Source of the DNA: Deinococcus malanensis
Lineage (GTDB): Bacteria > Deinococcota > Deinococci > Deinococcales > Deinococcaceae
NCBI RefSeq assembly: GCF_014647655.1
Contig: NZ_BMPP01000004.1
Coordinates: 62,001-126,000, forward strand
Direction: 5' to 3'
DNA: 64,000 nucleotides
Both the position numbers and the translations under genes were made by a program. Under the pieces are notes generated by a model, which did not search any database, was not told the origin of the DNA, and saw only the letters and a program-made list of their open reading frames with translations. Numbering within the stretch: position 1 is the stretch's first letter; the number at the start of each line of letters is the position of its first letter. Shown one piece after another: positions 18,365 to 32,848 of this stretch.

Positions 18365-19300
18365 TCAAATCTTCAGGTCTTTGCCGCCTGTCCCGAACCG
18401 CTCTTCCAGGAAACGCTGGTGAGTCAGAAGGTCCTGACTGCTGGCTTGCAGGGCCCCGCCCAGCAGCTCCTGCACGGCTCGGAGCAGCAGGTCGAGCTGT
18501 TCTCTGAGCAGTTCACCGCCGGTTTTCCCATTCTGAAGTGGCGTCACTTCAGCCTGCTCTTGGGGCAGTTTCAGGTAGGCTCGGACGGCGGTCGGGGCAT
18601 AGTCCTCACGGATGGCGCGAGCCAGATAAGCCCCCTCACTGCTGGTCTGGCCCCCGGACTGCAGGTGCGTCAGGGCCTCCTGCGTCCGTAGGTCCAGTGC
18701 CACGAGCCGGGCACGGACATCCCCCGGAAGCCGGTCATCCTGGTGCAGGGCCGCTAAAAGGCTGGCTGGTTCATTGACAGGAACAGGCTTAGCGGTCGAC
18801 TGCACTGTCTGAGCCTTACGCCTGCTCGTACCTGCCGGCGACGTCTGCGCCGCTGAGGGTGCCACATCTGGAAAATGCCAGACCCGCCCACTGGTGTGCT
18901 CTGGCAGTGCTCCTGCAGGCGCCGAAGGCTCACGGTGACGCCGCCGGTTGCCCGCTGACCCCTGGTTCAATAACCAGAACGCCGCCATGACGGCCAGCGG
19001 GTACATGATCCACCCGGCGCCTAGCGCGCTGAAGACGAACGCGGCCACCAGCCCGGTGAACAGGGCTGCCCTGCGCCCTTGCCAGTTGCCAAAAGCCTGC
19101 GATCCGAAAAAACCCAGGAGCATGCCGGCTGCCGGGTGTACCACCCAGCTTGCTCCCAGCAGTGCTGCCAGGACCACCAGCCCGGAAGCCCGTGCCACAG
19201 CTTTTGCCCTGCGACCGCGCGACGAAAACATCACCCCAGGAAAATGAATCATGGCGAAGATGGCCAGAGGCAAGGCCAGCCAGTTCAGGACCTCGGGCAT
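18365..19300 (-). CDS. Membrane protein with soluble C-terminal domain (311 aa)
   Basis: Unrecognised. Four hydrophobic segments are visible in the first 115 residues (LPLAIFAMIHFPGVMF, ASGLVVLAALLGASWVV, a Gly-rich one, and AGWIMYPLAVMAAFWLL). A Pro/Ala/Ser linker of about 70 residues follows, then a charged helical C-terminus with LLREQLDLLLRAVQELL, likely coiled coil. The start is supported by AGAGGA 7 nt before the ATG. It lies between typA and the GNAT gene on the minus strand; no partner suggests a role. Confidence 0.7.
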   Translation of the reverse strand: MPEVLNWLALPLAIFAMIHFPGVMFSSRGRRAKAVARASGLVVLAALLGASWVVHPAAGMLLGFFGSQAFGNWQGRRAALFTGLVAAFVFSALGAGWIMYPLAVMAAFWLLNQGSAGNRRRHREPSAPAGALPEHTSGRVWHFPDVAPSAAQTSPAGTSRRKAQTVQSTAKPVPVNEPASLLAALHQDDRLPGDVRARLVALDLRTQEALTHLQSGGQTSSEGAYLARAIREDYAPTAVRAYLKLPQEQAEVTPLQNGKTGGELLREQLDLLLRAVQELLGGALQASSQDLLTHQRFLEERFGTGGKDLKI

Positions 19301-19388
19301 CAGTGTGTCCTCTGAAGGGTCGCACCGTTCATATGTTCAGGGTACGCTGATTGCCCTCGGCAAGTTCCCACCGATATTCAGCAAAGCG

Positions 19389-19417
19389 CTGGAGGCCGGA
19401 CATTGTCCGGCCTCCAG
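19389..19417 (-). terminator. Terminator-like hairpin after typA
   Basis: Perfect 13-bp stem CTGGAGGCCGGAC / GTCCGGCCTCCAG with a 3-nt loop, 12 nt beyond the typA stop. The T tract on the minus strand is weak (CGCTTTGC). Confidence 0.65.
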
Positions 19418-19429
19418 TTGCAGCTCCGT

Positions 19430-21211
19430 TTATTTGCGGAAGCTGGGGTTCAGCACTTTCTTGCGCAGACGGATGCTCTGTGGGGTCAGTTCGACCAGTT
19501 CGTCATCTGCGATGTATTCCAGCGCGTCTTCCAGGCTCATGCGCTTGGGCGGAATCAGGGTCAGGGCCTCGTCGGCACCGCTGGAACGAACGTTGGTCAG
19601 CTTCTTGTTCTTGCAGACGTTGACGTTCATGTCCTGCTCACGGGCGTTTTCACCCACGATCATTCCCACGTACACGTCCTGGCCGGCATCGATGAAGAAG
19701 CTGCCCCGGTCCTGCAGTTTCCAGATGCTGTAGGCGAACGCAACGCCGTCTTCCATGCTGACCAGCGAGCCGTTCTGGCGGGTCTTGAGGTCACCGGCCC
19801 AGGGCGCATACCCGTCGAAGATGTGACTCATGATGCCTTCGCCCTGGGTCATGCTCAGGAACTGGGTCCGGAAGCCGAACAGCGCGCGCGACGGAATCTT
19901 GAATTCCACGCGGGTGCGGGTGCCCTGGGGCTCCATGTTCACCATCTGGCCCTTGCGGGCGCCCAGAACACCGATGACCGTGCTGGCATGATGCTCCGGC
20001 ACGTCAATGACGAGGTGCTCGAGCGGCTCGTGCTTCTCGCCGTCGATCTCCCGGATAATCACCTGGGGCGCGCCGACCTGCACTTCATAGCCCTCGCGGC
20101 GCATGGTCTCAAGCAGGATCGAGAGGTGCAGTTCCCCGCGTCCGCTGACCTTGAACTCGTCGGGGCGGATTTCCTCGACCTTCAGCGACACGTTGGTCAT
20201 GACTTCGCGCTTGAGTCGGTCGTTGATGTGTCGTGAGGTGACGTACTTGCCTTCCTTGCCCGCGAACGGCGAGGTGTTGGGCTGGAAGATCATGGAGACA
20301 GTCGGCTCGTCCACCGTGATGATGGGCAAGGCCTCGGGATCGGCCAGGTCGGCCACGGTCTCACCGATCTGGGCGTCCTCGATGCCGGCCAGGGCCACGA
20401 TGTCGCCGGCCCCAACCTGATCGACCTCAATACGGCGCAGGCCCATGTGGGTAAACGGCTGCACCACGCGGGACTTGGTCATGGTGCCGTCCTTGTGCAT
20501 CAGCTGCACAAATTCGCCCTTCTTGACGGTGCCGCGCTGAACCCGGCCCAGCACGATGCGGCCCAGGTACTCGGAGTAGTCCAGGTTGGTGACCAGCATC
20601 TGGAACGGCGCTTCCAGGTCAACGCTGGGAGAAGGAATCTGCTCGAGCACCATCTCGAACAGCTCGTGCATGTCTTCTTGCGGGCTGCTCAGGTCCTTGA
20701 ACGCCTTGCCTTCACGTGCAATGGCGTACAGGATCGGGAAGTCCAGCTGGTCGTCATTGGCACCCAGTTCAGCCATCAGGTCGAACGTTAAGTTGACGAC
20801 TTCTTCGGGGCGGGCATCCTGACGGTCAATCTTGTTGATGACCACGATGGGCTTGAGGCCCAGCTCGATGGCCTTGCGCAGCACGAAGCGGGTCTGGGGC
20901 ATGGGACCCTCGGCCGCGTCCACCAGAACCAGCGCACCGTCCACCATGCCCAGCACACGCTCGACCTCGCCACCGAAGTCGGCGTGGCCGGGCGTGTCCA
21001 CGATATTGATCTTGACGCCGTTGTATTCCACGGCCGTGTTCTTGGCCAGGATGGTGATGCCACGTTCCTTTTCCAGGTCGTTGCTGTCCATGGCGCGCTC
21101 GGCAATTTCCTCGCCGTGGCCGAGCTTGAGGGTCTGCTTGAGCAGTCCGTCCACCAGCGTGGTCTTGCCGTGGTCAACGTGCGCGATAATGGCGATGTTC
21201 CGGTATTCCAT
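19430..21211 (-). CDS. typA: GTPase TypA/BipA
   Basis: Ribosome-binding translational GTPase, linked in other bacteria to 50S assembly and stress growth. G1 is AHVDHGKT (residues 10-17), G2 RGITI, G3 [12 protein letters not shown] and G4 NKIDR; the EF-G-like domains III and V and the TypA-specific C-terminus ([29 protein letters not shown]) follow. At 593 aa it is of normal length. GGAG lies upstream of the ATG at somewhat long spacing (GAGGAGCGAATAGAGTT). A terminator-shaped hairpin lies in its upstream region. Confidence 0.97.
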   Translation of the reverse strand: MEYRNIAIIAHVDHGKTTLVDGLLKQTLKLGHGEEIAERAMDSNDLEKERGITILAKNTAVEYNGVKINIVDTPGHADFGGEVERVLGMVDGALVLVDAAEGPMPQTRFVLRKAIELGLKPIVVINKIDRQDARPEEVVNLTFDLMAELGANDDQLDFPILYAIAREGKAFKDLSSPQEDMHELFEMVLEQIPSPSVDLEAPFQMLVTNLDYSEYLGRIVLGRVQRGTVKKGEFVQLMHKDGTMTKSRVVQPFTHMGLRRIEVDQVGAGDIVALAGIEDAQIGETVADLADPEALPIITVDEPTVSMIFQPNTSPFAGKEGKYVTSRHINDRLKREVMTNVSLKVEEIRPDEFKVSGRGELHLSILLETMRREGYEVQVGAPQVIIREIDGEKHEPLEHLVIDVPEHHASTVIGVLGARKGQMVNMEPQGTRTRVEFKIPSRALFGFRTQFLSMTQGEGIMSHIFDGYAPWAGDLKTRQNGSLVSMEDGVAFAYSIWKLQDRGSFFIDAGQDVYVGMIVGENAREQDMNVNVCKNKKLTNVRSSGADEALTLIPPKRMSLEDALEYIADDELVELTPQSIRLRKKVLNPSFRK

Positions 21212-21288
21212 AACTCTATTCGCTCCTCGTGCCGAGCCTTGAGCAGCCAGCCGTGCGCTGGAATGCCGTCAGCTCTCTTCTCAGGCAT

Positions 21289-21319
21289 AAAAAAGCCCGC
21301 CACACGATCGCGGGGCGGG
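21289..21319 (-). terminator. Terminator-shaped hairpin upstream of typA, reading toward it
   Basis: On the minus strand CCCGCC pairs with GGCGGG (21314-21319 with 21296-21301), followed by CTTTTTT (21289-21295). No gene lies between it and the divergent mutase gene on this strand, so it may be a leader attenuator or the end of a short RNA. Confidence 0.55.
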
Positions 21320-21554
21320 ACACCCAAACGTAGATTTTAGCAGATCTCAAGGGCAGACCGGGGATGTCGTCCCTTGCAGAGCGGCGGGCACAGGCAGAAC
21401 CACTGTTTCAGCTTCATTTCCAGGGCCGTTTATGGGCTGCCACACACGTGCTTAGGAAAAGACTCTGCTACCCTGGAAGCAACCTAACGGGCGTTAGTTT
21501 TTTGCAACCAATTACCAAGATGCCGATCCTGCCTGTCTCCCCTGGAGGTGCCCC

Positions 21555-23201
<1,647 letters not shown>

Positions 23202-23213
23202 GCCGTTAACTCA

Positions 23214-23250
23214 GCGTCCCCGCCAATGGAATGGCGGGGACGCTGCTGTT
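23214..23250. terminator. Strong hairpin between mutase and HAD genes
   Basis: 12-bp perfect stem GCGTCCCCGCCA / TGGCGGGGACGC (23214-23225 with 23232-23243), then TGCTGTTT on the plus strand. It serves the mutase gene and perhaps the convergent HAD gene. Confidence 0.8.
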
Positions 23251-23257
23251 TGGTCAG

Positions 23258-24052
23258 TTAAAGCGTTAGTGCCAGCTCGACTGCCTCACGGAGTCCACCC
23301 TCATCTACATGACCCACCGTGTGTCGGGCGGCCTGCCGCGCCGGCGCGTCCGCATTTCCCATCGCCACCGGATGGCCCACCACTCTCATGGCTGACACGT
23401 CGTTCTCGCCGTCTCCAACCATCATGGCGCGAACCAGGGGAACACCGTACTCGGCTGCAATCCGCCGGATGGCGCTGCCTTTGCTGATGCCGGCGCGCGT
23501 CACACTGATAAACATCACGTCAGGCATACCCGGGCTGCCAGCAGGGTGCAGATCAAGTCCCTCATGTGGGTCAGCCACCACCTGCTCTTCCTGTTCCCTC
23601 GGCACCACCCACTGGATCCTGACCGGCGTTCCACGCAGCTCTTCCGGGGACTGAGGGTCGTAGGGTACGCCCAGCAGGGCGGCATGCCGACGTGCCAGAT
23701 CCCCCGGCTGGGTCACGGCCATCTCGGTATCGGAATAAACCTCCAGCAGGCGGCTCTTGGCTCTGGCCCGTTCCAGCAGTACAGGCAGCGCTTCTGGGGG
23801 AAACGTTTCTGACATGCTCTCGCCGCTCTTGGCGTGCACCACACTGGCACCGTTCTGAAACACGTGCCAGCCATCGGGGTCCAGCCGCCGTGCATACTCC
23901 AGGGCGTGCCCCAAAGCCGGCCGGCCGCTGCACAGGACGATCCTGACGCCGCGTGCCCGGGCGTCTTCCAGGGCTTTCCAGACATCGTCCCTGACTACAT
24001 TGCTGGTCCCCACCAGGGTCCCATCGACATCCACACCGATCAGTCCAAGCAT
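23258..24052 (-). CDS. HAD superfamily hydrolase, Cof type (264 aa)
   Basis: Catalytic motif DVDGTL with Asp8 and Asp10, motif II in VLCSGRP, motif III Lys in [15 protein letters not shown] and motif [13 protein letters not shown]. The large C2-type cap between them is typical of Cof-like phosphatases that act on sugar phosphates or cofactors such as FMN or PLP. The substrate is unknown. TACACT lies 6 nt before the ATG, giving a leaderless mRNA, so it has its own promoter although phzF-like is upstream on the same strand. Confidence 0.9.
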   Translation of the reverse strand: MLGLIGVDVDGTLVGTSNVVRDDVWKALEDARARGVRIVLCSGRPALGHALEYARRLDPDGWHVFQNGASVVHAKSGESMSETFPPEALPVLLERARAKSRLLEVYSDTEMAVTQPGDLARRHAALLGVPYDPQSPEELRGTPVRIQWVVPREQEEQVVADPHEGLDLHPAGSPGMPDVMFISVTRAGISKGSAIRRIAAEYGVPLVRAMMVGDGENDVSAMRVVGHPVAMGNADAPARQAARHTVGHVDEGGLREAVELALTL

Positions 24053-24105
24053 CCGGGCAGTGTAGGGGTTGGCGGGTAGCGTGTAGTGGCGTTGTTCCAG
24101 ATGAG

Positions 24106-24999
24106 CTAACTGCTCAGGGGCCTCGTCCAGACACCTTCACGATCAAGAACTGCCTCGCCACCGACATGCACTGCGCGTACATCACGGCCCTGCAGTTCGA
24201 CTTCAACCTCCACTTCCCCCGGAGTCCCCATGGCATGTCCCTGGGCGATCAGGCCACAGGCGCGCTCGCCCCGCACCGGCAGCCGCCCCTGCGACGCGAG
24301 CAGACCCAGCAGCGCACCAGCTGCGCTGCCGGAGACCGGATCTTCGGGAATGCCGACCCGGGGCGCGAAATCCCGGGTGGCGAACCGGTTTACACCGACG
24401 GGTGCATAGGCGTACAGGCTGGTGACGTCCAGCGCCTCAGTAAGCGCATGAATACGCGGCAGGTCCGGCTCCACTGCGTCCAGAATCAGCCGGTCGAGAA
24501 GGGGGACAACCACGCTCCAGCCACCGGTGCTCGCGGCAGCCAGCGGTAACCCCCGGTGAATCATGCGCGAGTCGATTCCCAGCGCTTCTGCGAGATCAGT
24601 ATGCAGGCTCGCGGGCACGGAACGAACCTGGAGTGAAGGCTGCCGCATCCAGACCCGGCTGGGAACGCCCGCCTGACTATCGAGCCGCAAGGGCACCCGG
24701 CCCGCCAGAGTTTCCAGGTGCAGGGGTTGTCCCGTCCAGTGTCCTCCCTGGGCCAGAATGAGCCCCAGCGCCACCGTGGCGTGTCCGCAGAACTCTATTT
24801 CCTGCGTAGGTGTGAAGTACCGGACCCGGACGGCCCCAGGCGCAAGACGGGTGACGAACACCGTCTCAGGTGTGCCAACAAACGTTGCCAACTGTTGCAT
24901 CTCCCGTTCGCTCAGGTCGGAAGCATCCAGCACCACCCCGGCCCGATTGCCATGCCCCGGGGTATTGGTAAAAGCGCAAACCTCGCTGTAGGCGATCAT
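24106..24999 (-). CDS. PhzF family isomerase/epimerase-like protein (297 aa)
   Basis: Diaminopimelate-epimerase-like fold of the PhzF family: [15 protein letters not shown] at the N-terminus, the acidic catalytic region with [17 protein letters not shown] and the second-domain motif [17 protein letters not shown]. No phenazine genes are nearby, so the phenazine role does not apply; most PhzF homologues have unknown substrates. TAAACT is 6 nt before the ATG (leaderless). Copy A of the intergenic element lies 34 nt upstream. Confidence 0.88.
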   Translation of the reverse strand: MIAYSEVCAFTNTPGHGNRAGVVLDASDLSEREMQQLATFVGTPETVFVTRLAPGAVRVRYFTPTQEIEFCGHATVALGLILAQGGHWTGQPLHLETLAGRVPLRLDSQAGVPSRVWMRQPSLQVRSVPASLHTDLAEALGIDSRMIHRGLPLAAASTGGWSVVVPLLDRLILDAVEPDLPRIHALTEALDVTSLYAYAPVGVNRFATRDFAPRVGIPEDPVSGSAAGALLGLLASQGRLPVRGERACGLIAQGHAMGTPGEVEVEVELQGRDVRAVHVGGEAVLDREGVWTRPLSS

Positions 25000-25033
25000 A
25001 AGAACAGTTTAGCCCACACGACATCAAACCAAG

Positions 25034-25079
25034 GAACAAAACTGTCACATAGGCGTTTTATCGTGAATCTATTCACATA
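25034..25079 (-). repeat. Intergenic element, copy A
   Basis: On the minus strand: GTGAA-TAGA-TTCAC, then 14 nt beginning GATA, then GTGAC and a tail ending GTTCC. It lies 98 nt after the asnS stop, beyond the asnS terminator and before the PhzF-family gene. This is the most divergent copy in the third half-site (GTGAC instead of GTGAA). Confidence 0.65.
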
Positions 25080-25120
25080 AAGCGGTTCTTCCTGTTCTCG
25101 CTCTTTCCACTTCAGTCGTC

Positions 25121-25158
25121 CAAAGAAAGAAGGGTTGAGATCTACTGACTCAACCCTT
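25121..25158 (-). terminator. Terminator of asnS
   Basis: On the minus strand AAGGGTTGAG pairs with CTCAACCCTT, with a T-rich tail TTCTTTCTTTG after it. It begins 19 nt past the asnS stop. Confidence 0.85.
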
Positions 25159-25176
25159 CATGCCTTCCTGCTTCGT

Positions 25177-26514
25177 TCAGGGTCGCATGCGTGTAAGCAT
25201 ACGCGGGAATGGAATGGCTTCCCGGATGTGGTCGATCCCACTGATCCAGGCGATAACCCGCTCCAGACCCATTCCGAATCCCGCATGTGGCACGCTGCCA
25301 ACCCGGCGGAGATCCAGGTACCAGTCAAAGGCTTCCAGTGGCAGTCCCTCATGCTCGATCCGGGACTTCAGCAGGTCGTAGTCATGGATGCGTTCGCTGC
25401 CGCCGATGATCTCACCGTAGCCTTCGGGAGCAATCATGTCGTCGCACAGGGCGACCTTGGGGTTCTCCGGGTCCGGCTGCATATAGAAGGCCTTGATGGC
25501 AGCTGGATACTTCTCGATCATCACGGGACGGTCGAAGTGGTGCCCCAGGATGGTCTCGTGGGGTGCTCCCAGGTCGTCGCCCCATTCGACCGGCTGGACA
25601 TCCTCCTGTACGTTGGGTGGCAGGTCCTTGTTTTCGATGTGCTGCCGGACAATTTCGAGTGCCTCGGTGTAGGTCACGCGGGGGTAGTTCCCATTAGCCG
25701 CGCCCTGGAGTTTGCTGAGGTCACGTCCCAGAAGTTCAAGTTCGACCGCGCATTCTTCCAGCGCACGCCGCACAAGGAAGCTGACGAAGCGCTCCTGCAG
25801 GTCCATATTCTGCGTGTGGTTGCTGGGCGCGACTTCCGGCTCCACCATCCAGAATTCCAGCAGATGCCGCCGGGTCTTGCTTTTCTCGGCCCGGAAGGTC
25901 GGGCCGAAGGTGTACACCTTGCCAAAGGCAAACGCGCCGGCTTCGGCGTGCAACTGGCCGGTCTGCGACAGATAGGCCTTATCCTCGCCAAACAGGTCGA
26001 TTTCAAAAAGTTCAGTGGTGCCTTCTGCTGCGTTGGGCGTAAAGAACGGGGCATCAAACCGCACGAAACCTTCGCCATGGAAGAAGTCCACAATGGCACG
26101 CTGTATGCAGTCGCGGATACGCATGATGGCCCAGGGGCGTCGGTGACGCAGCCACAGATGGCGCTGGTCCATAAGGAACTCGATTCCGTGCTCCTTGGGA
26201 GTGATCGGGTACTCGGCATGGTTTTCGCTGATGGGGGAGAGGCTCCGAACGCTCAGTTCAACACCGCCTGGAGCCCGCTCATCGGCGCGGACCTCGCCAG
26301 TCACGGTCAGCGCCTGTTCCTGCGTCAACCGTTTGGCCGACTCGAATACATCTTCTTCCACATCATTTTTGAACACTGTGGCCTGCACGAATCCACTACC
26401 GTCCCGGAGTTTAAGGAACTGGATCTTTCCCTTGCCGCTTTTGTCGGTCAGCCAGGCATGGAGCGTAACGGTCTCGCCCACGTGCTGCTTCAGGTCACGA
26501 ATATTGCTGATCAT
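25177..26514 (-). CDS. asnS: Asparaginyl-tRNA synthetase
   Basis: Class II synthetase charging tRNA-Asn with Asn. N-terminal OB-fold anticodon domain ([20 protein letters not shown]), then catalytic core: the residues [20 protein letters not shown] and motif 2 [20 protein letters not shown] are diagnostic of AsnRS, and motif 3 is [11 protein letters not shown]. At 445 aa it has normal length. Deinococcus is known to hold both AsnRS and a tRNA-dependent Asn pathway. TATACT lies 8 nt before the ATG. It has its own promoter; a long gene-free stretch separates it from tpiA. Confidence 0.96.
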   Translation of the reverse strand: MISNIRDLKQHVGETVTLHAWLTDKSGKGKIQFLKLRDGSGFVQATVFKNDVEEDVFESAKRLTQEQALTVTGEVRADERAPGGVELSVRSLSPISENHAEYPITPKEHGIEFLMDQRHLWLRHRRPWAIMRIRDCIQRAIVDFFHGEGFVRFDAPFFTPNAAEGTTELFEIDLFGEDKAYLSQTGQLHAEAGAFAFGKVYTFGPTFRAEKSKTRRHLLEFWMVEPEVAPSNHTQNMDLQERFVSFLVRRALEECAVELELLGRDLSKLQGAANGNYPRVTYTEALEIVRQHIENKDLPPNVQEDVQPVEWGDDLGAPHETILGHHFDRPVMIEKYPAAIKAFYMQPDPENPKVALCDDMIAPEGYGEIIGGSERIHDYDLLKSRIEHEGLPLEAFDWYLDLRRVGSVPHAGFGMGLERVIAWISGIDHIREAIPFPRMLTRMRP

Positions 26515-26840
26515 CGGCGGTCAGTATAGGCGGGCTGGACAGAAGACAGACAGGCAGCGTCATTCCGCTTGTACTGGCCTAAGCACCACTGTTTGGGCCG
26601 CCACGGCTCCCTGAGTGTGGTCGCTTGTTTCCGTGGAAGGTGGAAGATGGAAAGGGGTGTCGTCATGCTGGAGACCACTGACCCTTGCCACGAGCATCGG
26701 TGCCTGACATAGCTCTGTGCACGTGCCTCCATGCCAGCAGACAGGAATATTTAGTGGCAAGGTTGAGGTCAGACCGGCCAGAGTACCCTTGCAACGCCCA
26801 TGTATAGCCAGATGAAGCGCCATTACTACATTCTAGTAGG

Positions 26841-26885
26841 AACTCCAATTTTCACGATAACTTAATATCGTGAAACAATTCACTT
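26841..26885 (-). repeat. Intergenic element, copy B
   Basis: On the minus strand: AAGTGAA-TTGT-TTCAC, 14 nt beginning GATA, then GTGAA and a tail ending GTTCC. It starts 49 nt after the tpiA stop, just past the tpiA hairpin. The inner part also forms an outward palindrome, TTCACGATA / TATCGTGAA. Confidence 0.75.
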
Positions 26886-26896
26886 ACGAAACCTGC

Positions 26897-26919
26897 CCCC
26901 GCTTGAAAGGCGAGCGGGG
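26897..26919 (-). terminator. Hairpin after tpiA
   Basis: CCCCGCT (26897-26903) pairs with AGCGGGG (26913-26919). It lies 15 nt past the tpiA stop. The tail on the minus strand, GGGCAGGTTTCG, is poor in T. Confidence 0.6.
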
Positions 26920-26933
26920 AACGTTGACTCCCC

Positions 26934-27668
26934 CTACATCAGCGCGTCGTTCATACCGACGACATCGGCAACTTTCAGACTGGCCCCTCCGACCAGTGCA
27001 CCATTGACGTTAGGTTTGGCGCAGATGGAGGAGATGTTGTCCGGCTTGACGCTTCCGCCGTACAGCACGCGGAGTCCTTCAGCAGCCTGACCGTACTGCT
27101 CCGACAGGGCGCTGCGGATAGCAGCGGCGAGCTCCTCAGCGTCCTCAGCCGTCGCGGTCTTGCCAGTCCCGATAGCCCACACCGGCTCGTAGGCGATGAC
27201 GAGGTCTGTCCCGACCCCTTCAAGGCTGGCGCGCAACTGAGTCAACGTGTACTGGACGTGCTCTCCACGTTCACGCACCTCCAGTCCTTCACCCACACAC
27301 ACGATGGGTGTCAGACCGTGGGCCTGGGCCTGGCGTGCCTTGGCTGCGACGACAGCGTCCGTTTCGCCGTGGTACTCGCGGCGCTCGCTATGACCCACGA
27401 TGGCGTAGGTTGCTCCCACGTCTCGGAGCATGGCTGCGCTGATCTCACCCGTGTAGGCCCCCGCTTCATGCTGGCTGACATCCTGTCCGCCGAAAGCCAC
27501 GCCGGCCGGCAGTCCGGCTGCCAGGACTGGAAGCATGATGGCGGGGGCCATGACGGCCAGTTCCGCGTCACCCAGTGAGAGTGCGGAGGACAGTTCGGCA
27601 GCCCAGGCCTGGGCCTCCGAGGGGATCTTGTTCATTTTCCAGTTCAGGGCCAACAGATTTTTCGGCAT
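26934..27668 (-). CDS. tpiA: Triosephosphate isomerase
   Basis: Interconverts dihydroxyacetone phosphate and glyceraldehyde-3-phosphate. Catalytic Lys in LALNWKMNK (Lys11), His in [10 protein letters not shown] and Glu in [12 protein letters not shown]; the phosphate loop YGGSVKPDN is present. At 244 aa it is of normal length. Its ATG directly follows the TAA of the NIPSNAP gene, so it is the last gene of gap-pgk-NIPSNAP-tpiA and likely translationally coupled. Confidence 0.97.
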   Translation of the reverse strand: MPKNLLALNWKMNKIPSEAQAWAAELSSALSLGDAELAVMAPAIMLPVLAAGLPAGVAFGGQDVSQHEAGAYTGEISAAMLRDVGATYAIVGHSERREYHGETDAVVAAKARQAQAHGLTPIVCVGEGLEVRERGEHVQYTLTQLRASLEGVGTDLVIAYEPVWAIGTGKTATAEDAEELAAAIRSALSEQYGQAAEGLRVLYGGSVKPDNISSICAKPNVNGALVGGASLKVADVVGMNDALM

Positions 27669-27983
27669 TTACGGCTCCTGCCCGTCGAACACGGGCCTCA
27701 AAAAGGTTCGGTCATAGCGTGTCACGTAGGCTGGTAGCTGCTCGAAGAGCTTCTGACACACAGGATCGAGGGCCGACTGCTCGCGGTAGGCCTCGTATGC
27801 GGTCAGGCTGGGAAAGGTAAACAGTGCGTAGGCCACGTCCGAGGCGCCTTCGGAGGGGAGGAAGTAACCGTGGTGCTCCCCTCCGAACCGGCCGACCAGG
27901 GTAATCCACCTGCGCCCGTACGTTTCGAAATCGGCCAGATGCTCGGCGCGCACTTCGTAACGAAGCAGGCAGGTGACGGCCAT
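27669..27983 (-). CDS. NIPSNAP family protein (104 aa)
   Basis: A ferredoxin-like dimeric alpha-beta barrel protein: LLRYEVRAEHLADFETYGRR, then EHHGYFLPSEGASDVAYALF and FPSLTAYEAYREQSALDP fit the NIPSNAP family. The function is not established in bacteria. It lies between pgk and tpiA: its ATG overlaps the pgk TGA by one base and its TAA abuts the tpiA ATG. This tight packing argues for co-expression with glycolysis, though a metabolic role is inference. Confidence 0.85.
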   Translation of the reverse strand: MAVTCLLRYEVRAEHLADFETYGRRWITLVGRFGGEHHGYFLPSEGASDVAYALFTFPSLTAYEAYREQSALDPVCQKLFEQLPAYVTRYDRTFLRPVFDGQEP

Positions 27984-29152
27984 CAGCGCATCGCTTCGAC
28001 GCCAGGCAGCGCCTTGCCTTCCAGCAGTTCCAGGCTGGCGCCGCCACCCGTGCTGATGTGGTCAATCTGGTCAGCCTTGCCGCTCTTGTTGATGGCGCTG
28101 ACCGAATCCCCACCGCCCACCACCGTATAGGCCTGATTCTTCAGGCTGCCCACCGCGGCTGCGACAGCATTGGTGCCAGCCGCGAACGCGGGAAACTCGA
28201 ACACGCCCATAGGCCCGTTCCAGAACACCGTCCTGGCGCCGCGCAGCGCCTCAGTGTAGGCCTGCTGGGTGTCCGGACCGATATCCAGCCCCATCCAGCC
28301 TTCGGGAATCTGGTCGGCAGGGACGACCTGTGTGGCCGCGTCTGTAGCGAAGCGGTCGGCGGCCACCGCGTCGGTCGGGAGCATCAGCTTGTTGCCGAAC
28401 TGCTCCAGCAGTCCGCGCGCATAGTCGACCTGATCGTCCTCGACCAGGCTGTTGCCGATCACGCCGCCACGCGCCTTGATGAAGGTGAACATCATGCCGC
28501 CGCCGATCAGCATGCGGTCCACCTTCGGCAGCAGGTTCTCGATGACCTTGATCTTGTCACTGACCTTGGCCCCGCCGATGATGACCACATACGGCGATTC
28601 AGGAGACTCGGTCAGGCGGCCCAGGGCTTCGACCTCGGTCTGAAGCAGCGCGCCTGCCGCGTGGGGGAGCTGGGCGGCCACGCCGCTTACCGACGAGTGC
28701 GTCCGGTGGGCACTGCCGAAGGCATCCAGGACGAAGGCGTCGCCCAGGCGCGCGAGTTTCTGGTTGAGGTCCGAATTGTTCTTCTCCTCGCCGGCCTCAA
28801 AGCGCACGTTTTCCAGCAGGGCCACCTCTCCAGGCTGCAACTGCTGCACAGCCAGGAGCGTCTCTTCGCTTCCCGGAAGGCTGGCAATGAACTTCACCGG
28901 CCTGCCCAGGACCTGTTCCAGCACAGGCGCCACGGGCTTCAGACTGTACTTGTCTTCCGGACCGCCCTTGGGCCGACCGAAGTGGCTCATCAGCACCACC
29001 GAGGCGCCGGCATCCAGCAGGGCCTTCACAGTAGGCAGGCTGGCGGTGACGCGGGTATCGTCCTGCACTACGCCATCCTTGACCGGCACGTTGTAGTCCA
29101 CCCGCACCAGCACGCGTTTGCCTTTTACGTCCAACGAACTCAGATGCTGCAT
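27983..29152 (-). CDS. pgk: Phosphoglycerate kinase
   Basis: ATP-forming step of lower glycolysis. N-terminal substrate domain with [14 protein letters not shown] and SHFGRPKGG; nucleotide domain with [26 protein letters not shown] and [10 protein letters not shown], ending [19 protein letters not shown]. At 389 aa it is normal. AGGAGG precedes the ATG. It is the second gene of the gap-pgk operon, with a strong hairpin in the intercistronic gap. Confidence 0.97.
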   Translation of the reverse strand: MQHLSSLDVKGKRVLVRVDYNVPVKDGVVQDDTRVTASLPTVKALLDAGASVVLMSHFGRPKGGPEDKYSLKPVAPVLEQVLGRPVKFIASLPGSEETLLAVQQLQPGEVALLENVRFEAGEEKNNSDLNQKLARLGDAFVLDAFGSAHRTHSSVSGVAAQLPHAAGALLQTEVEALGRLTESPESPYVVIIGGAKVSDKIKVIENLLPKVDRMLIGGGMMFTFIKARGGVIGNSLVEDDQVDYARGLLEQFGNKLMLPTDAVAADRFATDAATQVVPADQIPEGWMGLDIGPDTQQAYTEALRGARTVFWNGPMGVFEFPAFAAGTNAVAAAVGSLKNQAYTVVGGGDSVSAINKSGKADQIDHISTGGGASLELLEGKALPGVEAMR

Positions 29153-29177
29153 CTAAACCTCCTGGGAAGATTGAACA

Positions 29178-29217
29178 GGGGAGGCAGAAAGCACGGTTGC
29201 CGGCTTTCTGCCTCCCC
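29178..29217 (-). repeat. Strong intercistronic hairpin between gap and pgk
   Basis: Perfect 15-bp stem GGGGAGGCAGAAAGC / GCTTTCTGCCTCCCC around a 10-nt loop. On the minus strand no T tract follows (CTGTTCAATC), so it fits an mRNA-stabilising or processing structure better than a terminator. Confidence 0.7.
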
Positions 29218-29306
29218 CTTCACGCCGGGGCGGCCTGGCTTGAAGCTGGAACCTCCGCCTGATGGTGCGGTACAGCTCCGCCTGCTGCCCCCCGGCGTGG
29301 CCTGCC

Positions 29307-31916
<2,610 letters not shown>

Positions 31917-31944
31917 GCTGCTGTTCTTCCATGGGCGCCCCCGG

Positions 31945-32655
31945 TCACAGCCGGGGGGCGTCCGCCCGCTGCGACTCCTTGACAGTCAGGGACGGCCAGC
32001 GGGGCCGCATCAGCACGTACAGCCCGCAGACCCACGCCGTGCTGGCCAGAAAGCCCACCAGGACGTCGGTGGGATAGTGGACCCCCAGGTAGTTGCGGCT
32101 TGATCCGATACACACCGCCCAGACCAGAGCCGTCAGCGCCACGGGCCAGCGGACGCGGGTGCGCCAGAAAATCAGGGTGATGGCCAGGCTGAAGGCAGCG
32201 TTGGACATGCTGTGCCCGCTGGGAAAGCTGAATCCCGGTTCCTGCAGCACGGCCCCGAGGAGGTCCGGGCGGGGCCGCGAAAACACCGCTTTGGCCAGCA
32301 GGTTAAGCAGGGTTGCGCCTATCACGCTCAGCACCAGGAACCAGCCGTGGGGCCGGCGGTGCTGCAGGGCCAGCAGCCACGCCGCCAGCAGTGTGATGAT
32401 GGGCAGAGACGGAACCCCGGCCACCGTACCAAGTGCCTGCGCGGTGGCGGTGACTTCCGGAGTGCGGCGTTCCCGATACCAGTCCAGTATCGCCTGGTCC
32501 CAGGCGAAGCCCCCGTTTCGGAACACATCCTCAATCAGGTTGGCGATCAGAACCAGCGGCGTCAGGACGCCCAGCAGCAGCAGGGCCAACGCCTTCCAGT
32601 GGCGCTTGAGGAAGGGCAGCAGTTCCAGGCGCACCCGAGCTGACATCACCGCCAT
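31945..32655 (-). CDS. PAP2 family membrane phosphatase (236 aa)
   Basis: Integral membrane acid phosphatase of the PAP2 superfamily. The three signature motifs are visible: [20 protein letters not shown] and [17 protein letters not shown]. About six hydrophobic helices. Likely dephosphorylates an isoprenoid or glycerolipid (undecaprenyl-PP or phosphatidate), active site facing outward; substrate not decidable. GGAGGAG precedes the start; the ATG nine bases downstream is an alternative. Confidence 0.92.
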   Translation of the reverse strand: MAVMSARVRLELLPFLKRHWKALALLLLGVLTPLVLIANLIEDVFRNGGFAWDQAILDWYRERRTPEVTATAQALGTVAGVPSLPIITLLAAWLLALQHRRPHGWFLVLSVIGATLLNLLAKAVFSRPRPDLLGAVLQEPGFSFPSGHSMSNAAFSLAITLIFWRTRVRWPVALTALVWAVCIGSSRNYLGVHYPTDVLVGFLASTAWVCGLYVLMRPRWPSLTVKESQRADAPRL

Positions 32656-32848
32656 TACACGCCAGACTCCTCCTGGAAAGACTTGCGGGAATCTTTAGCA
32701 GACCTCGCCTGTCCACTCTGTAAGCCAGTGTGCTGAGCTTCCACTGCGCGGCTGGCGCATGTGCCGGAAGGGGGCCAGAAGGCACCATAAGGGCACTTCG
32801 GGCCGGCCAAGGGTGCCAGTGGGGCAGCGGCGCGACAGGACACAGATC

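Larger units (their letters stand above)
26515..26933. other. Gene-free stretch between tpiA and asnS
   Basis: About 420 nt with the tpiA terminator and element copy B at the tpiA side and the asnS -10 box at the other. The middle 320 nt holds no open frame with an RBS or a domain, and no RNA family was recognised. A leader or small RNA cannot be excluded. Confidence 0.5.

Noticed and set aside
25061..25079. CRP-type site (GTGA-N6-TCAC) in the intergenic element
   Set aside because: The half-site spacing fits CRP, but the flanking bases differ from TGTGA/TCACA, a third half-site at fixed distance is conserved, and two of five copies lie between convergent genes.
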